A DNA stretch of 8,873 bases, taken from assembly GCA_020718965.1 (NCBI GenBank), contig DYRE01000078.1, positions 1 through 8,873 of the forward strand. The letters run 5' to 3'. A program made the position numbers and the translations under genes. This DNA comes from Desulfomonile tiedjei. GTDB lineage: Bacteria; Desulfobacterota; Desulfomonilia; Desulfomonilales; Desulfomonilaceae. Shown here piece after piece: positions 1-6,244 of this stretch. The first letter of the stretch is position 1. Every line of letters starts with the position of its first letter. The notes under the pieces are model-generated. The model searched no databases. It had not been told where the DNA came from and was given only the letters and a program-made list of their open reading frames with translations.

Positions 1-349
1 TCAATGTCGGATTAGTGTCTTTGAAGGTCTTACCATAGTCCGCGAGTCCGAATACCGTTATATGACCTACTCCCGCCATTATTCCACCAAAAGCTCCAAC
101 TGATGAAAAAATCCAGCCAACCCAAATTCCCCAGAGAATGTACCATAGGAGAAATGAAGAAGGCGCCCCTGGCAAACCCATGAATCCCGGAGGGGCCTGT
201 GGATCAATCATGCCCACGCCAGTGCCTTTGGGGGTCTTGGCAATAGCCTCTTCCAGCTTGCCGGCATGGGCCGGATCACTGAGGATGATTGAGGCCGTAA
301 ACGCTACCAAAATGGCCACACCTAGAATCAACCAAACTTTCCTGTTCAT
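1..349 (-). CDS. TauE/SafE-type sulfite/anion exporter, N-terminal part (cut by window edge)
   Basis: The first 116 codons of an open frame that runs off the window. It starts at ATG 347-349 behind a strong AGGAGG (355-360) with 5-nt spacing. Residues 1-29 form a leader-like segment (MNRK, then a hydrophobic stretch of about 18 residues, then DPAHAG, which resembles a signal peptidase site after AHA). A soluble stretch of about 35 residues follows (KLEEAIAKTPKGTG, then a Pro/Gly-rich part), and then a membrane segment at about 66-98 rich in W, G and F (WGIWVGWIFSSVGAFGGIMAG). The glycine-rich first helix with GAFGGIMAG and the following GHITVFGLADYG resemble desulfobacterial members of the TauE/SafE (DUF81) permease family, which move sulfite, sulfonates or related anions across the inner membrane. 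It lies 29 bp after the GAF/PAS sensor gene, so the two are probably co-transcribed. The family call rests on the first membrane segment only; substrate is unknown. Confidence 0.7.
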   Translation of the reverse strand, partial: MNRKVWLILGVAILVAFTASIILSDPAHAGKLEEAIAKTPKGTGVGMIDPQAPPGFMGLPGAPSSFLLWYILWGIWVGWIFSSVGAFGGIMAGVGHITVFGLADYGKTFKDTNPTL

Positions 350-378
350 CTAAACCTCCTGTATGAACTTATAACAAC

Positions 379-2079
379 TTATTCCAATCCATGGATATCA
401 AGTAATCGCTCATTTCCGACGTAATCTCTTGTTTGATATTTGCTGATACGGCCAATCTTCGCCGTCAGATCGGTGATCTTTTTAAGGTTGCGAATTATTA
501 ATTCAATATCTTCGATAAGCCGTTGCTTATCGTCGATAGAGCGTTTCATCAATTGGGCGGTACCCAATGCCGCAAAAATTGGAGAGTTCAACTCGTGCGA
601 GACTGCCGCCGAGGTCTCTAAAACACCTTTCATTTTTTCAGTTTCCAGCGTCTGTTGTTCCTGTAGCCACTGAACAGTGATATCTCTTATTATTTCGACG
701 ATATTTTCTACTTCCCCCTCTTGGTTTAAGATAGGCGCTAGAATGACATCAAAAAAATAAGAATCGCCATCCGCTGATTCTTTTCTGGTTGCAAAGTTTA
801 CAGCGTATTTATTCCTGATAACTTCGTCAAAGGGACATGATAAGCAGTGGCCACAGGGTTCAGTAGAGCCGGGATTCTCAAAGCGTTCACATTTTGACCC
901 AATCAGCGACTCTTTCGTCAGGTCATAAGCTTCCTGGAATTTGGTGTTGACCAGAATGATATTTTTATTCAGATCAATTGCCAGTAGCTGAACGTCCAGC
1001 GAATCAACGACCTGCTGCAGAAAGCGCCGTTCAGCCTCAATGGTCTGGAGGAGGCGGTTTACCTCTTCATAATGCATTGCGTTTCTTATGGCTATGCCAC
1101 TTTGTTCGGCCAAAGCGGTAACGAATCTGATTTCTTCTTCGGAAAACTCTCTAACAGTTGTGCTCAGTAAACGAAGCACTCCGAGGATTTCACCCATCGC
1201 AGTGATGGGAACGGCTAAAATGGACTCTATTCCTTCTTCCTTGGCCTCTTTCGTGAATTTTATTCTCGGATCTGTTGTAACATGGGCCATTGCAACCGGT
1301 TTACCCTCAAGAACCAATTGGATGGCCTCTTCCGTATCTATGGAACCTCGAGCCAGGTATTTTTCGGAAAGACCCCTGGATGCCACCAGGACCAAGTGCT
1401 TCCCCGTTTCATCCAGCAGCCTTACGGTAGTTGCCTGTACGCCCATCATTTGGGGAAGTCTGAGCACGATTCGATCCAGAATGGTCTGGACATCCAGACT
1501 GGTGTTGACCATTTGACTGACTTCATGGAGCGCCTCCAGGTAATGCACCTGGCGGATACGAGACTCCGTGTCACGAAAGTGTTGAATAGCTACTCCACAA
1601 TGTTCAGCCAGGGAAACAGCGAATTTGATTTCCTCCGGAGTAAACTCCCGAGGCGCCCGAGTAAGCAGTCTCATAACACCCATCACGCTGTCGTATGCAA
1701 CAATTGGAACGGCAAGTATGGATTTGATACCCTCTTCATGGGCTTCAAGCTGGTATTTGATTCTTGGATCCGACTCCGCGTCATAGATTGCCACGGGAAT
1801 TCCCTGAAGCGCCTGTTCGATACTCTTGTCAGATTCCAGAGGTCCTTTATTCAAGTATCGTTCACTCAAACCGCAAGAAGCCTGAAGAGTCAATTGCGAA
1901 GAATCCTCATCGAGCAGTCGGATTGTGGTTCCCGCGACATCCAGCGTGTCGGTGATACTGGTCAAAACGAAATTAACTATCTCGTCAAGACTTGTTGCGG
2001 ATGACACAACCTTGGTCACGTGATGAAAAACGTCCAGGTAATCCCGCTCTCTTGATCCATTTTTTAGCAAGTTAGGCAT
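379..2079 (-). CDS. GAF-GAF-PAS sensor with a HisKA-like phosphoacceptor domain but no ATPase domain
   Basis: A predicted soluble signalling protein of 566 residues from ATG 2077-2079. An in-frame TTG at 2124 would add 15 residues; neither start has a strong ribosome site (a weak GGAA lies before the ATG). Domains in ATG numbering: GAF1 about 15-170; GAF2 about 185-335; a helical linker; PAS about 358-472; a two-helix phosphoacceptor region about 475-555 with the H-box SHELNSP (His495). The GAFs are clear duplicates: both have RLLDE, GLSE(R/K)YL, DPRIK and EEGI(K/E)SILAVPI. The PAS has a cysteine cluster, C397-x11-C409-x2-C412-x2-C415. The chain ends at about 566 (YQTRDYVGNERLLDIHGLE) with no N, G1, F or G2 box, and the next gene starts 29 bp on, so the ATPase part was not lost by a recent frameshift. 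It may be phosphorylated by another kinase or act as a sensor scaffold. There are no membrane segments; the ligand is unknown. Confidence 0.85.
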   Translation of the reverse strand: MPNLLKNGSRERDYLDVFHHVTKVVSSATSLDEIVNFVLTSITDTLDVAGTTIRLLDEDSSQLTLQASCGLSERYLNKGPLESDKSIEQALQGIPVAIYDAESDPRIKYQLEAHEEGIKSILAVPIVAYDSVMGVMRLLTRAPREFTPEEIKFAVSLAEHCGVAIQHFRDTESRIRQVHYLEALHEVSQMVNTSLDVQTILDRIVLRLPQMMGVQATTVRLLDETGKHLVLVASRGLSEKYLARGSIDTEEAIQLVLEGKPVAMAHVTTDPRIKFTKEAKEEGIESILAVPITAMGEILGVLRLLSTTVREFSEEEIRFVTALAEQSGIAIRNAMHYEEVNRLLQTIEAERRFLQQVVDSLDVQLLAIDLNKNIILVNTKFQEAYDLTKESLIGSKCERFENPGSTEPCGHCLSCPFDEVIRNKYAVNFATRKESADGDSYFFDVILAPILNQEGEVENIVEIIRDITVQWLQEQQTLETEKMKGVLETSAAVSHELNSPIFAALGTAQLMKRSIDDKQRLIEDIELIIRNLKKITDLTAKIGRISKYQTRDYVGNERLLDIHGLE

Positions 2080-2169
2080 TCGTTCCGTTAGAAAAATACA
2101 TTTTTTCAAGAACCGGCGTGACAATATCCAAAATAAACATCCGACCCTGCCTGAAACTGATATTTTAAC

Positions 2170-2268
2170 TTAGACGCTAAGCCGCGAAGCTAATTCCTGA
2201 CGTCCATTAAAATCAGCTTCATCTTCCACTTTGTCCAGTTTTTTCAAGATGCAGGCCGCTGACGCCAT
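2170..2268 (-). CDS. Possible 32-residue small protein or gene remnant
   Basis: An ATG (2266-2268) opens 32 codons ending in TAA. The peptide starts MASAACILKKLDKVEDEADF and ends NGRQELASRLSV; it is helical in character, rich in Lys, Asp and Glu. Its ILKKLDKV...ASRL pattern loosely recalls short helical LDKVAD-type segments found in deltaproteobacterial proteins. The ribosome site is weak (GACGAGA). The same DNA carries inverted repeats, so it could instead be structured non-coding DNA or a decayed gene end. I do not assign a function. Confidence 0.25.
   Translation of the reverse strand: MASAACILKKLDKVEDEADFNGRQELASRLSV
2186..2220. repeat. Near-perfect inverted repeat, 10-bp arms
   Basis: On the plus strand GAAGCTAATT (2186-2195) faces AATCAGCTTC (2211-2220). 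Nine of ten pairs are Watson-Crick and the tenth is G-T, with a 15-nt loop containing the palindrome GACGTC. It lies 107 bp or more upstream of the sensor gene ATG, inside the doubtful small ORF. No T-run follows, so it is not a plain intrinsic terminator; an operator or an RNA hairpin is possible. Confidence 0.4.
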
Positions 2269-2408
2269 AATTTCTCGTCTTATTTGTCCGCATGGGAAAA
2301 GAGGGGCCCTGCCGGTTTATTAGGAGATAGGTGGAGGGCCCAACTCGCCCTGCAGTTCCCTGCAGAGGCATGACTCAATAAGAGCCATGGAATCAATGCT
2401 ATTTAAAC

Positions 2409-2436
2409 TCCTGTGTCTCTCCTGGAGACATCAGGA
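2409..2436. repeat. Hairpin downstream of the molybdoenzyme gene (second of two)
   Basis: TCCTGTGTCTC (2409-2419) pairs with GAGACATCAGGA (2425-2436). This gives 11 base pairs with one bulged T (2431) and the 5-nt loop TCCTG. It lies 17 bp beyond the strong hairpin at 2454-2481. There is no clear T-run on either strand. It may be a back-up terminator or an RNA 3'-end stabiliser. Confidence 0.45.
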
Positions 2437-2453
2437 CTATTTCAGATAAATTA

Positions 2454-2481
2454 TTCCCTCACCCTCGGTGGGGTGAGGGAA
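2454..2481 (-). terminator. Strong hairpin after the molybdoenzyme gene, likely terminator
   Basis: A perfect 11-bp stem, TTCCCTCACCC (2454-2464) with GGGTGAGGGAA (2471-2481), and a 6-nt loop. It begins 9 bp after the stop of the 950-codon gene. On the minus strand it is followed by AATAATTTATC, which is AT-rich but not a pure T-run, so termination strength is uncertain. Its place right after the operon's last gene supports a terminator or 3'-end protector. Confidence 0.6.
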
Positions 2482-2490
2482 GTTCGGATT

Positions 2491-5343
2491 TCAAGCCTTC
2501 TTCGAAACTTGAACTTTTATATACTTTAACAAAGTAGTTCCACCAAATTTTTCAGGCGCATTGGGTGGACCGATTCCTGCGCTGTTACCGCCACCATAAC
2601 CTGGATACTTTGGGTCTCCTTCCAAGCCTTTCCAGTGGCCGAATCCGCCTGCCGCTCCAACAACTCGCTGACGGATAAACCAGGTGACATGAGCAGGCAT
2701 AGTCAACTTGCCATAGGGCGAATTGACTTCTACAGTTGTTCCGCTTTCAATGTCCCTAATCTTGGCATCGAGAACATTTATCCACAACGGGTTTCTTCCG
2801 TAAAGACGCATCAATGCGAAGTTGTTAAATGTTGAACTATGTTCGTGTTCAAAAACTCTAAAATTACCCAGAATTAATGGATAGTTTGCATCTGGTTTAA
2901 GTTCGGGCATTTCGGCGCCAGGATCTTTGTAATCCGGGAGAGGATCTACTCCACGTTCGACAGCCACAGGGTTTAGGAAATTGTATTTGCCCGTCTTTGT
3001 CTTGCCGGAAGAACCATACCCTTCAGGGGGATTCAAGCCATTCCATTTTTTATATTTATAGAACTCATGCGGGTCAGTAATGATGAAGCCCTTTTCCTTA
3101 AGTTCATCAAAAGACCAGGGCGTTCCCGCCAGTTGGTTTCTATACGCTTCCTCTATGTCATCCCAGGGGAAATATTGTTCCAGACCCATTCTCCTAGCTA
3201 GATCGATAAAGATCCAAGAGGTTGGTCTAGTATCATACATGGGTTTTACAACCTCGGCGTAATATCCAATAAATGCTTCATACAGCCAATCTGCCTTCAT
3301 TTGAGTCTGTTCAGAGTAGGTGGATTCAGGTAACACGACATCACTGAGGACAGCGGTGTTGCACATAAAGGCGTCTATTGTCACGAGGAAATCCAACTTC
3401 TTGAACGCTTCAACATTTGCGTTTTGATTTCCCCAAGAAAGCACGGGGTCACCATAGTAGGCAATCATGCCTGTGATTTTTCCTGTCTCGACCGCTTCAG
3501 CGAATTTGGCCGGCGCCCACCCGTCCCACATGTGAAATTTGAACATTTTACCAGGAGAGTTTGCAGGAGGCTTCTGCTGCCCAGATCCCCAAGCGCTTTT
3601 TAGTTTGCGCTTGAAGGGAAGGCTCGGGCCACCGGGAGCGTCAAACGTACCGAGAAGCCCGTTAAGGCTTTGAATTGCCTGTACGGCATGGAATGCATTG
3701 GGACTTTGAGCCACACCGGCCCAACTGATGATACCGGGATGCTTGGCCGCTGCAAGTTCCAAGGCTAGTCTTTCAATGGTGGAAGCCGGGACTCCGCTGA
3801 TTTTTTCAGCCCATTCCGGAGACCGGACAATACCATCCTCTTCTCCCATCAGTCGTTTCTTGTATTCCGCAAAGCCATATGTCCATTCTTCTACGAATTC
3901 CTTATTGTAGAGTTCGTTCTTGACAATAACGTAGGCCATTGCGAGGGCTACAGCTCCATCAGTTGATGGAATTATTGATACCCATTCCGTCGCAGACGCG
4001 GCCGTTTCACTTCGGCGCGGATCAAAAACAACCAACTTGGCGCCTCGATTAATGGCGGCTTTCAGCATCGCTGTCTTCCTTTGACCATAGGAGGTTGCCA
4101 AATCGTTAATTCCGAACATGACGATGTAATCGGAATCGCTATAATGAATCCATGGGCGCTTATCGTTGAGATTATGTTCGTTGGCCATACGATTGGAATT
4201 ATCGCACATACATCGGTGGCCATGTTTATGAGCCCCATAGTGATCGAAAAGCGCTTCTGTTAACCAATTGTTCCAGTCGTTACCTCGAAAAAAGGCTACT
4301 TTGTGTGGATCAGAAGCCCCTTTGAGGTAACCGACAACCTTGTCAAGGGCCTCGTCCCATGACGCCTTCCGGAACCTTCCGTTTTCTTTGATTAACGGTG
4401 TTTTTAAGCGGTAAGCGCTGTATACATTGCTGGCTATATTAGCTCCTTTGGGGCAAATTCGACCGTCACTTTTAGGATCTCCCTTCAAGCCTGAAACAGA
4501 CTCGAGAATCCCGTCTTTGACCTTGGCGGTTACCCCGCATAAAGCCCCGCAAGTATAGCAATGTGTGTTCACCATTTTTACCGGTTCAGGCTTTACAGCC
4601 CCAGGCACAATGGTTTCCGGCTCGTCAGGAAAATCAAGACGGGACAGTACGGACGCAAGTACATTTGAGGAATTCACGTAGTCGTCACTGATCATCCTTC
4701 CAGCAGCACGGTCAACCACAGCCTTTCGCTCTAGAAAAAGAAAACCAAGCGTTATTTCCGCAAGGCCCCTGTAGAAGTCTGATTGGGCGCTCTGCGCAAG
4801 CACTGCAGAAAATTCCACCGACCACGGCTGCAAATGTTTAACTAGAAAATCCTTTTCCTGGTCGAACAGTTCCTGTCCACATTCTTCGATTTCACGACCA
4901 CACAGGTAGGCCATGAAATCCAATTCCACCGCTATGTGATCGTCCAGATCCAGAAAAGCCGGGTTTTTGTGAACCCCAGCCTTCCTGTAGGCCTCTCTGG
5001 CTTCCAGAATAGGATCTTGGCAAACGAGTGGTTCCCGGACTACAACGGCCGACGCGTATGGGAACGTTGGATTATTCCCTGTATTCAAGAAGACATCCGC
5101 ATACTCATATCTCAAGGAATTGTACCCTTCATCAGGATCAGTTTCTTTAAGATAACTCGCAATCCGGGAAAACCCCAAGTTCAGATCGGCTGAAGAAAGC
5201 CTTTCCGAAGCGCCTTGTAAAGCCGAAACAAAAAGAGAGGATCTCAGTTTGTCCCACGTTTCCCTGCTGATTTCATCACGCAAAAGGGTGGACAAAAAGC
5301 GATAAACGACCCGCCTCCCTCTGGTGAAATCGTCGCTGGCCAT
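2491..5343 (-). CDS. TorD-like chaperone domain fused to a PsrA/PhsA-like molybdopterin oxidoreductase
   Basis: A 950-residue protein from ATG 5341-5343, with AAGGAGG (5351-5357) 7 nt upstream. Residues 1 to about 215 match the TorD/DmsD/NarJ chaperone fold: RRVVYRFLSTLL near the start, YEYADVFLNTGNNPTFPYASA (79-99), and the signature LDDHIAVELDFMAYLC (133-148). A linker rich in Pro and charged residues (about 235-257) leads into a DMSO-reductase-family catalytic subunit. This has a 4Fe-4S site C262-x2-C265-x3-C269-x27-C297, a candidate Mo ligand at C378 or C380 (HRCMC), cofactor-binding stretches (VVFDPRRSETA about 438-448; YGDPVLSWGNQN about 630-641; VVLPESTYSEQ about 669-679), and the C-terminal cofactor-binding domain (about 820-948) with EHEHSSTFNN and GAAGGFGH. 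There is no signal peptide, so it should be cytoplasmic. No iron-sulfur or membrane subunit gene is adjacent. It is second in an operon, 31 bp after a response regulator. The overall style suggests polysulfide, thiosulfate or a related substrate; the reaction is not proven. Confidence 0.9.
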   Translation of the reverse strand: MASDDFTRGRRVVYRFLSTLLRDEISRETWDKLRSSLFVSALQGASERLSSADLNLGFSRIASYLKETDPDEGYNSLRYEYADVFLNTGNNPTFPYASAVVVREPLVCQDPILEAREAYRKAGVHKNPAFLDLDDHIAVELDFMAYLCGREIEECGQELFDQEKDFLVKHLQPWSVEFSAVLAQSAQSDFYRGLAEITLGFLFLERKAVVDRAAGRMISDDYVNSSNVLASVLSRLDFPDEPETIVPGAVKPEPVKMVNTHCYTCGALCGVTAKVKDGILESVSGLKGDPKSDGRICPKGANIASNVYSAYRLKTPLIKENGRFRKASWDEALDKVVGYLKGASDPHKVAFFRGNDWNNWLTEALFDHYGAHKHGHRCMCDNSNRMANEHNLNDKRPWIHYSDSDYIVMFGINDLATSYGQRKTAMLKAAINRGAKLVVFDPRRSETAASATEWVSIIPSTDGAVALAMAYVIVKNELYNKEFVEEWTYGFAEYKKRLMGEEDGIVRSPEWAEKISGVPASTIERLALELAAAKHPGIISWAGVAQSPNAFHAVQAIQSLNGLLGTFDAPGGPSLPFKRKLKSAWGSGQQKPPANSPGKMFKFHMWDGWAPAKFAEAVETGKITGMIAYYGDPVLSWGNQNANVEAFKKLDFLVTIDAFMCNTAVLSDVVLPESTYSEQTQMKADWLYEAFIGYYAEVVKPMYDTRPTSWIFIDLARRMGLEQYFPWDDIEEAYRNQLAGTPWSFDELKEKGFIITDPHEFYKYKKWNGLNPPEGYGSSGKTKTGKYNFLNPVAVERGVDPLPDYKDPGAEMPELKPDANYPLILGNFRVFEHEHSSTFNNFALMRLYGRNPLWINVLDAKIRDIESGTTVEVNSPYGKLTMPAHVTWFIRQRVVGAAGGFGHWKGLEGDPKYPGYGGGNSAGIGPPNAPEKFGGTTLLKYIKVQVSKKA

Positions 5344-5374
5344 ATACTTTCCTCCTTGGAGTAATGAACGAATT

Positions 5375-5767
5375 TCAAATATTCAGCTCTTCTTTAGAGC
5401 CCTTCCTACCCTTTTGCAAGGCTGCCGATATTCCCTTTTCCAGGTCATCAACGTCAATAGGTTTTGTGAGATACGAATGTATGCCAAGCCCAACGGCTTT
5501 TTTGGCGGTTTCTACCGTGGGATACCCTGTAAGCAAAAGAGCTTTTATGTTTGGATTGGACTCCTTCAGTTTCTCCAGGACGTCCAACCCACTCATTTTC
5601 TTGAGTTTCAGATCTAGAATCGCTAGATCTACAGGGTTGGCCTTGGCGTACTCGATGGCCTCGTCTTCATTCTCAAAAGCGACGGCCTTGTGTTTCATTC
5701 CATCTGCGATTCTTTTCACAAGGTTGCAAGCGTCTTGCTCGTCGTCCAACACTAGTATGTTTGCCAT
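5375..5767 (-). CDS. Single-domain response regulator (receiver only)
   Basis: A CheY-like receiver of 130 residues with no output domain. All key residues are present: the acidic pair D8-D9 (VLDDEQD), phosphoacceptor D52 (LAILDLKL), T80 (LLLTGYP) and K102 (YLTKPID). After the last helix only a short charged tail (GRKGSKEELNI) remains. ATG 5765-5767 is preferred over the GTG three bases earlier because GGAGGT at 5774-5779 lies 6 nt from the ATG but only 3 nt from the GTG. It is the first gene behind the sigma-54 promoter at 5820-5835 and is followed 31 bp later by the chaperone-molybdoenzyme gene. It may relay or buffer phosphate from the histidine kinase at 6245-7804 or act through a protein partner; its partner cannot be told from sequence. 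Confidence 0.92.
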   Translation of the reverse strand: MANILVLDDEQDACNLVKRIADGMKHKAVAFENEDEAIEYAKANPVDLAILDLKLKKMSGLDVLEKLKESNPNIKALLLTGYPTVETAKKAVGLGIHSYLTKPIDVDDLEKGISAALQKGRKGSKEELNI

Positions 5768-5773
5768 CACAAA

Positions 5774-5779
5774 ACCTCC
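5774..5779 (-). promoter_or_regulatory. Ribosome binding site that fixes the response regulator start
   Basis: GGAGGT on the minus strand, 6 nt from ATG 5767 and only 3 nt from the alternative GTG 5770. The spacing favours the ATG. Confidence 0.7.
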
Positions 5780-5819
5780 GGATTAATCAATCGATCTTGA
5801 AATTATTTCATATTATATT

Positions 5820-5835
5820 AGCAATTGTCATGCCA
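5820..5835 (-). promoter_or_regulatory. Sigma-54 (-24/-12) promoter for the receiver and molybdoenzyme operon
   Basis: The minus strand reads TGGCATGACAATTGCT. Against the sigma-54 consensus TGGCAC-R-N4-TTGCW it matches at every defined base except one (T for C at position 6), with the GG and GC doublets correctly spaced. Transcription would start near 5809, giving a leader of about 42 nt before ATG 5767. The promoter needs an activator; two dyads lie upstream and the end of such an activator gene is at the right edge of the window. Confidence 0.82.
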
Positions 5836-5943
5836 ATACACTAACGGCAACTTTCACGAATGATTTGTTATTGAAATTACAGGATATAACAGATAAGAAT
5901 CAGATGCGGGATCTTTTAAATCACAGCATGAGTCAGGACAATA

Positions 5944-5959
5944 GCAATAAAAGTACTGC
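5944..5959. promoter_or_regulatory. Proximal 16-bp dyad, likely activator binding site
   Basis: GCAATAAAAGTACTGC, an exact copy of 6035-6050. The two arms, GCAATA and TACTGC, form an inverted repeat of half-site GCAGTA with one mismatch and a 4-bp centre. The centre lies about 140 bp upstream of the predicted sigma-54 start site, a usual distance for an upstream activating sequence. Confidence 0.65.
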
Positions 5960-6034
5960 GCAAACTGTAAGGATGAGTTGATAAAAAAATAATAAATTTA
6001 GCTTGGTATGATAGTTTTACAACAATATGGCGCC

Positions 6035-6050
6035 GCAATAAAAGTACTGC
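6035..6050. promoter_or_regulatory. Distal 16-bp dyad, likely activator binding site
   Basis: A second exact copy of GCAATAAAAGTACTGC in the same orientation, 91 bp from the first (centre about 233 bp upstream of the predicted start site). The flanking bases differ between copies, so only the 16-bp dyad is conserved, as expected for paired binding sites of an NtrC-type protein. Confidence 0.65.
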
Positions 6051-6244
6051 ATATCGCATTCAGTTTTATGTTCATTTAATATTCAAAACCTGGATCCAAA
6101 GGAAAGAGAGCTATTAGGTGAGTCCCCTCGTGGCGTAAAATCCCAAGACAGTTAAACTGATACAGTTTTTTATTTTGGAATGGCAAATTTGTGGTGTGAT
6201 TTTTGTTATTAACCACGAGTAACATTGAATCGACAAATCTTCGT

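Larger units (their letters stand above)
2080..2490. other. Intergenic spacer with several hairpins
   Basis: This stretch separates the molybdoenzyme gene from the GAF/PAS sensor gene. It holds two tandem hairpins next to the molybdoenzyme stop (listed separately), a 7-bp GGGCCCT/AGGGCCC inverted repeat (2304-2310 and 2335-2341), a repeated CCCTGCAG near 2349-2366, a 10-bp near-perfect inverted repeat (2186-2195 with 2211-2220), and the small perfect dyad CTTAG-CGT-CTAAG on the minus strand (2169-2181). It also contains a doubtful 32-codon ORF. The sensor gene's promoter should lie here, but I found no convincing -10/-35 pair and no sigma-54 site. Confidence 0.6.
5771..6244. other. 474-bp regulatory intergenic region
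   Basis: An AT-rich gap between the histidine kinase stop and the response regulator start. It contains the sigma-54 promoter at 5820-5835 and the two 16-bp dyads at 5944-5959 and 6035-6050. The part nearest the kinase gene (about 6060-6244) has only weak secondary structure: a plus-strand hairpin AAACTG-ATA-CAGTTT followed by T-rich DNA (6154-6175), and GTGGT/ACCAC arms near 6191-6216. I saw no clear terminator for the kinase operon on the minus strand and no convincing gene. Confidence 0.6.

Noticed and set aside
138..353. A 71-codon plus-strand frame
   Set aside because: It is the complement of the TauE/SafE-type gene, which has a strong ribosome site, a leader segment and a membrane helix on the minus strand.
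1282..2004. A 240-codon open frame on the plus strand
   Set aside because: It lies antisense to the GAF/PAS sensor gene, whose duplicated domains and motifs are unmistakable; the plus-strand translation shows no recognisable domain.
5270..5343. RGRR near the N-terminus of the fused enzyme as a Tat signal
   Set aside because: The arginines are followed by VVYRFLSTLLRDE, a normal first helix of the TorD fold, with no signal h-region or cleavage site.
5944..6050. Two 16-bp direct repeats as a mini CRISPR or mobile-element trace
   Set aside because: Only two copies, each an imperfect dyad placed upstream of a sigma-54 promoter; activator binding sites explain them better.
6154..6175. Plus-strand hairpin AAACTG-ATA-CAGTTT followed by T-rich DNA
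   Set aside because: Only a 6-bp AT-rich stem, and no plus-strand gene exists upstream for it to terminate.
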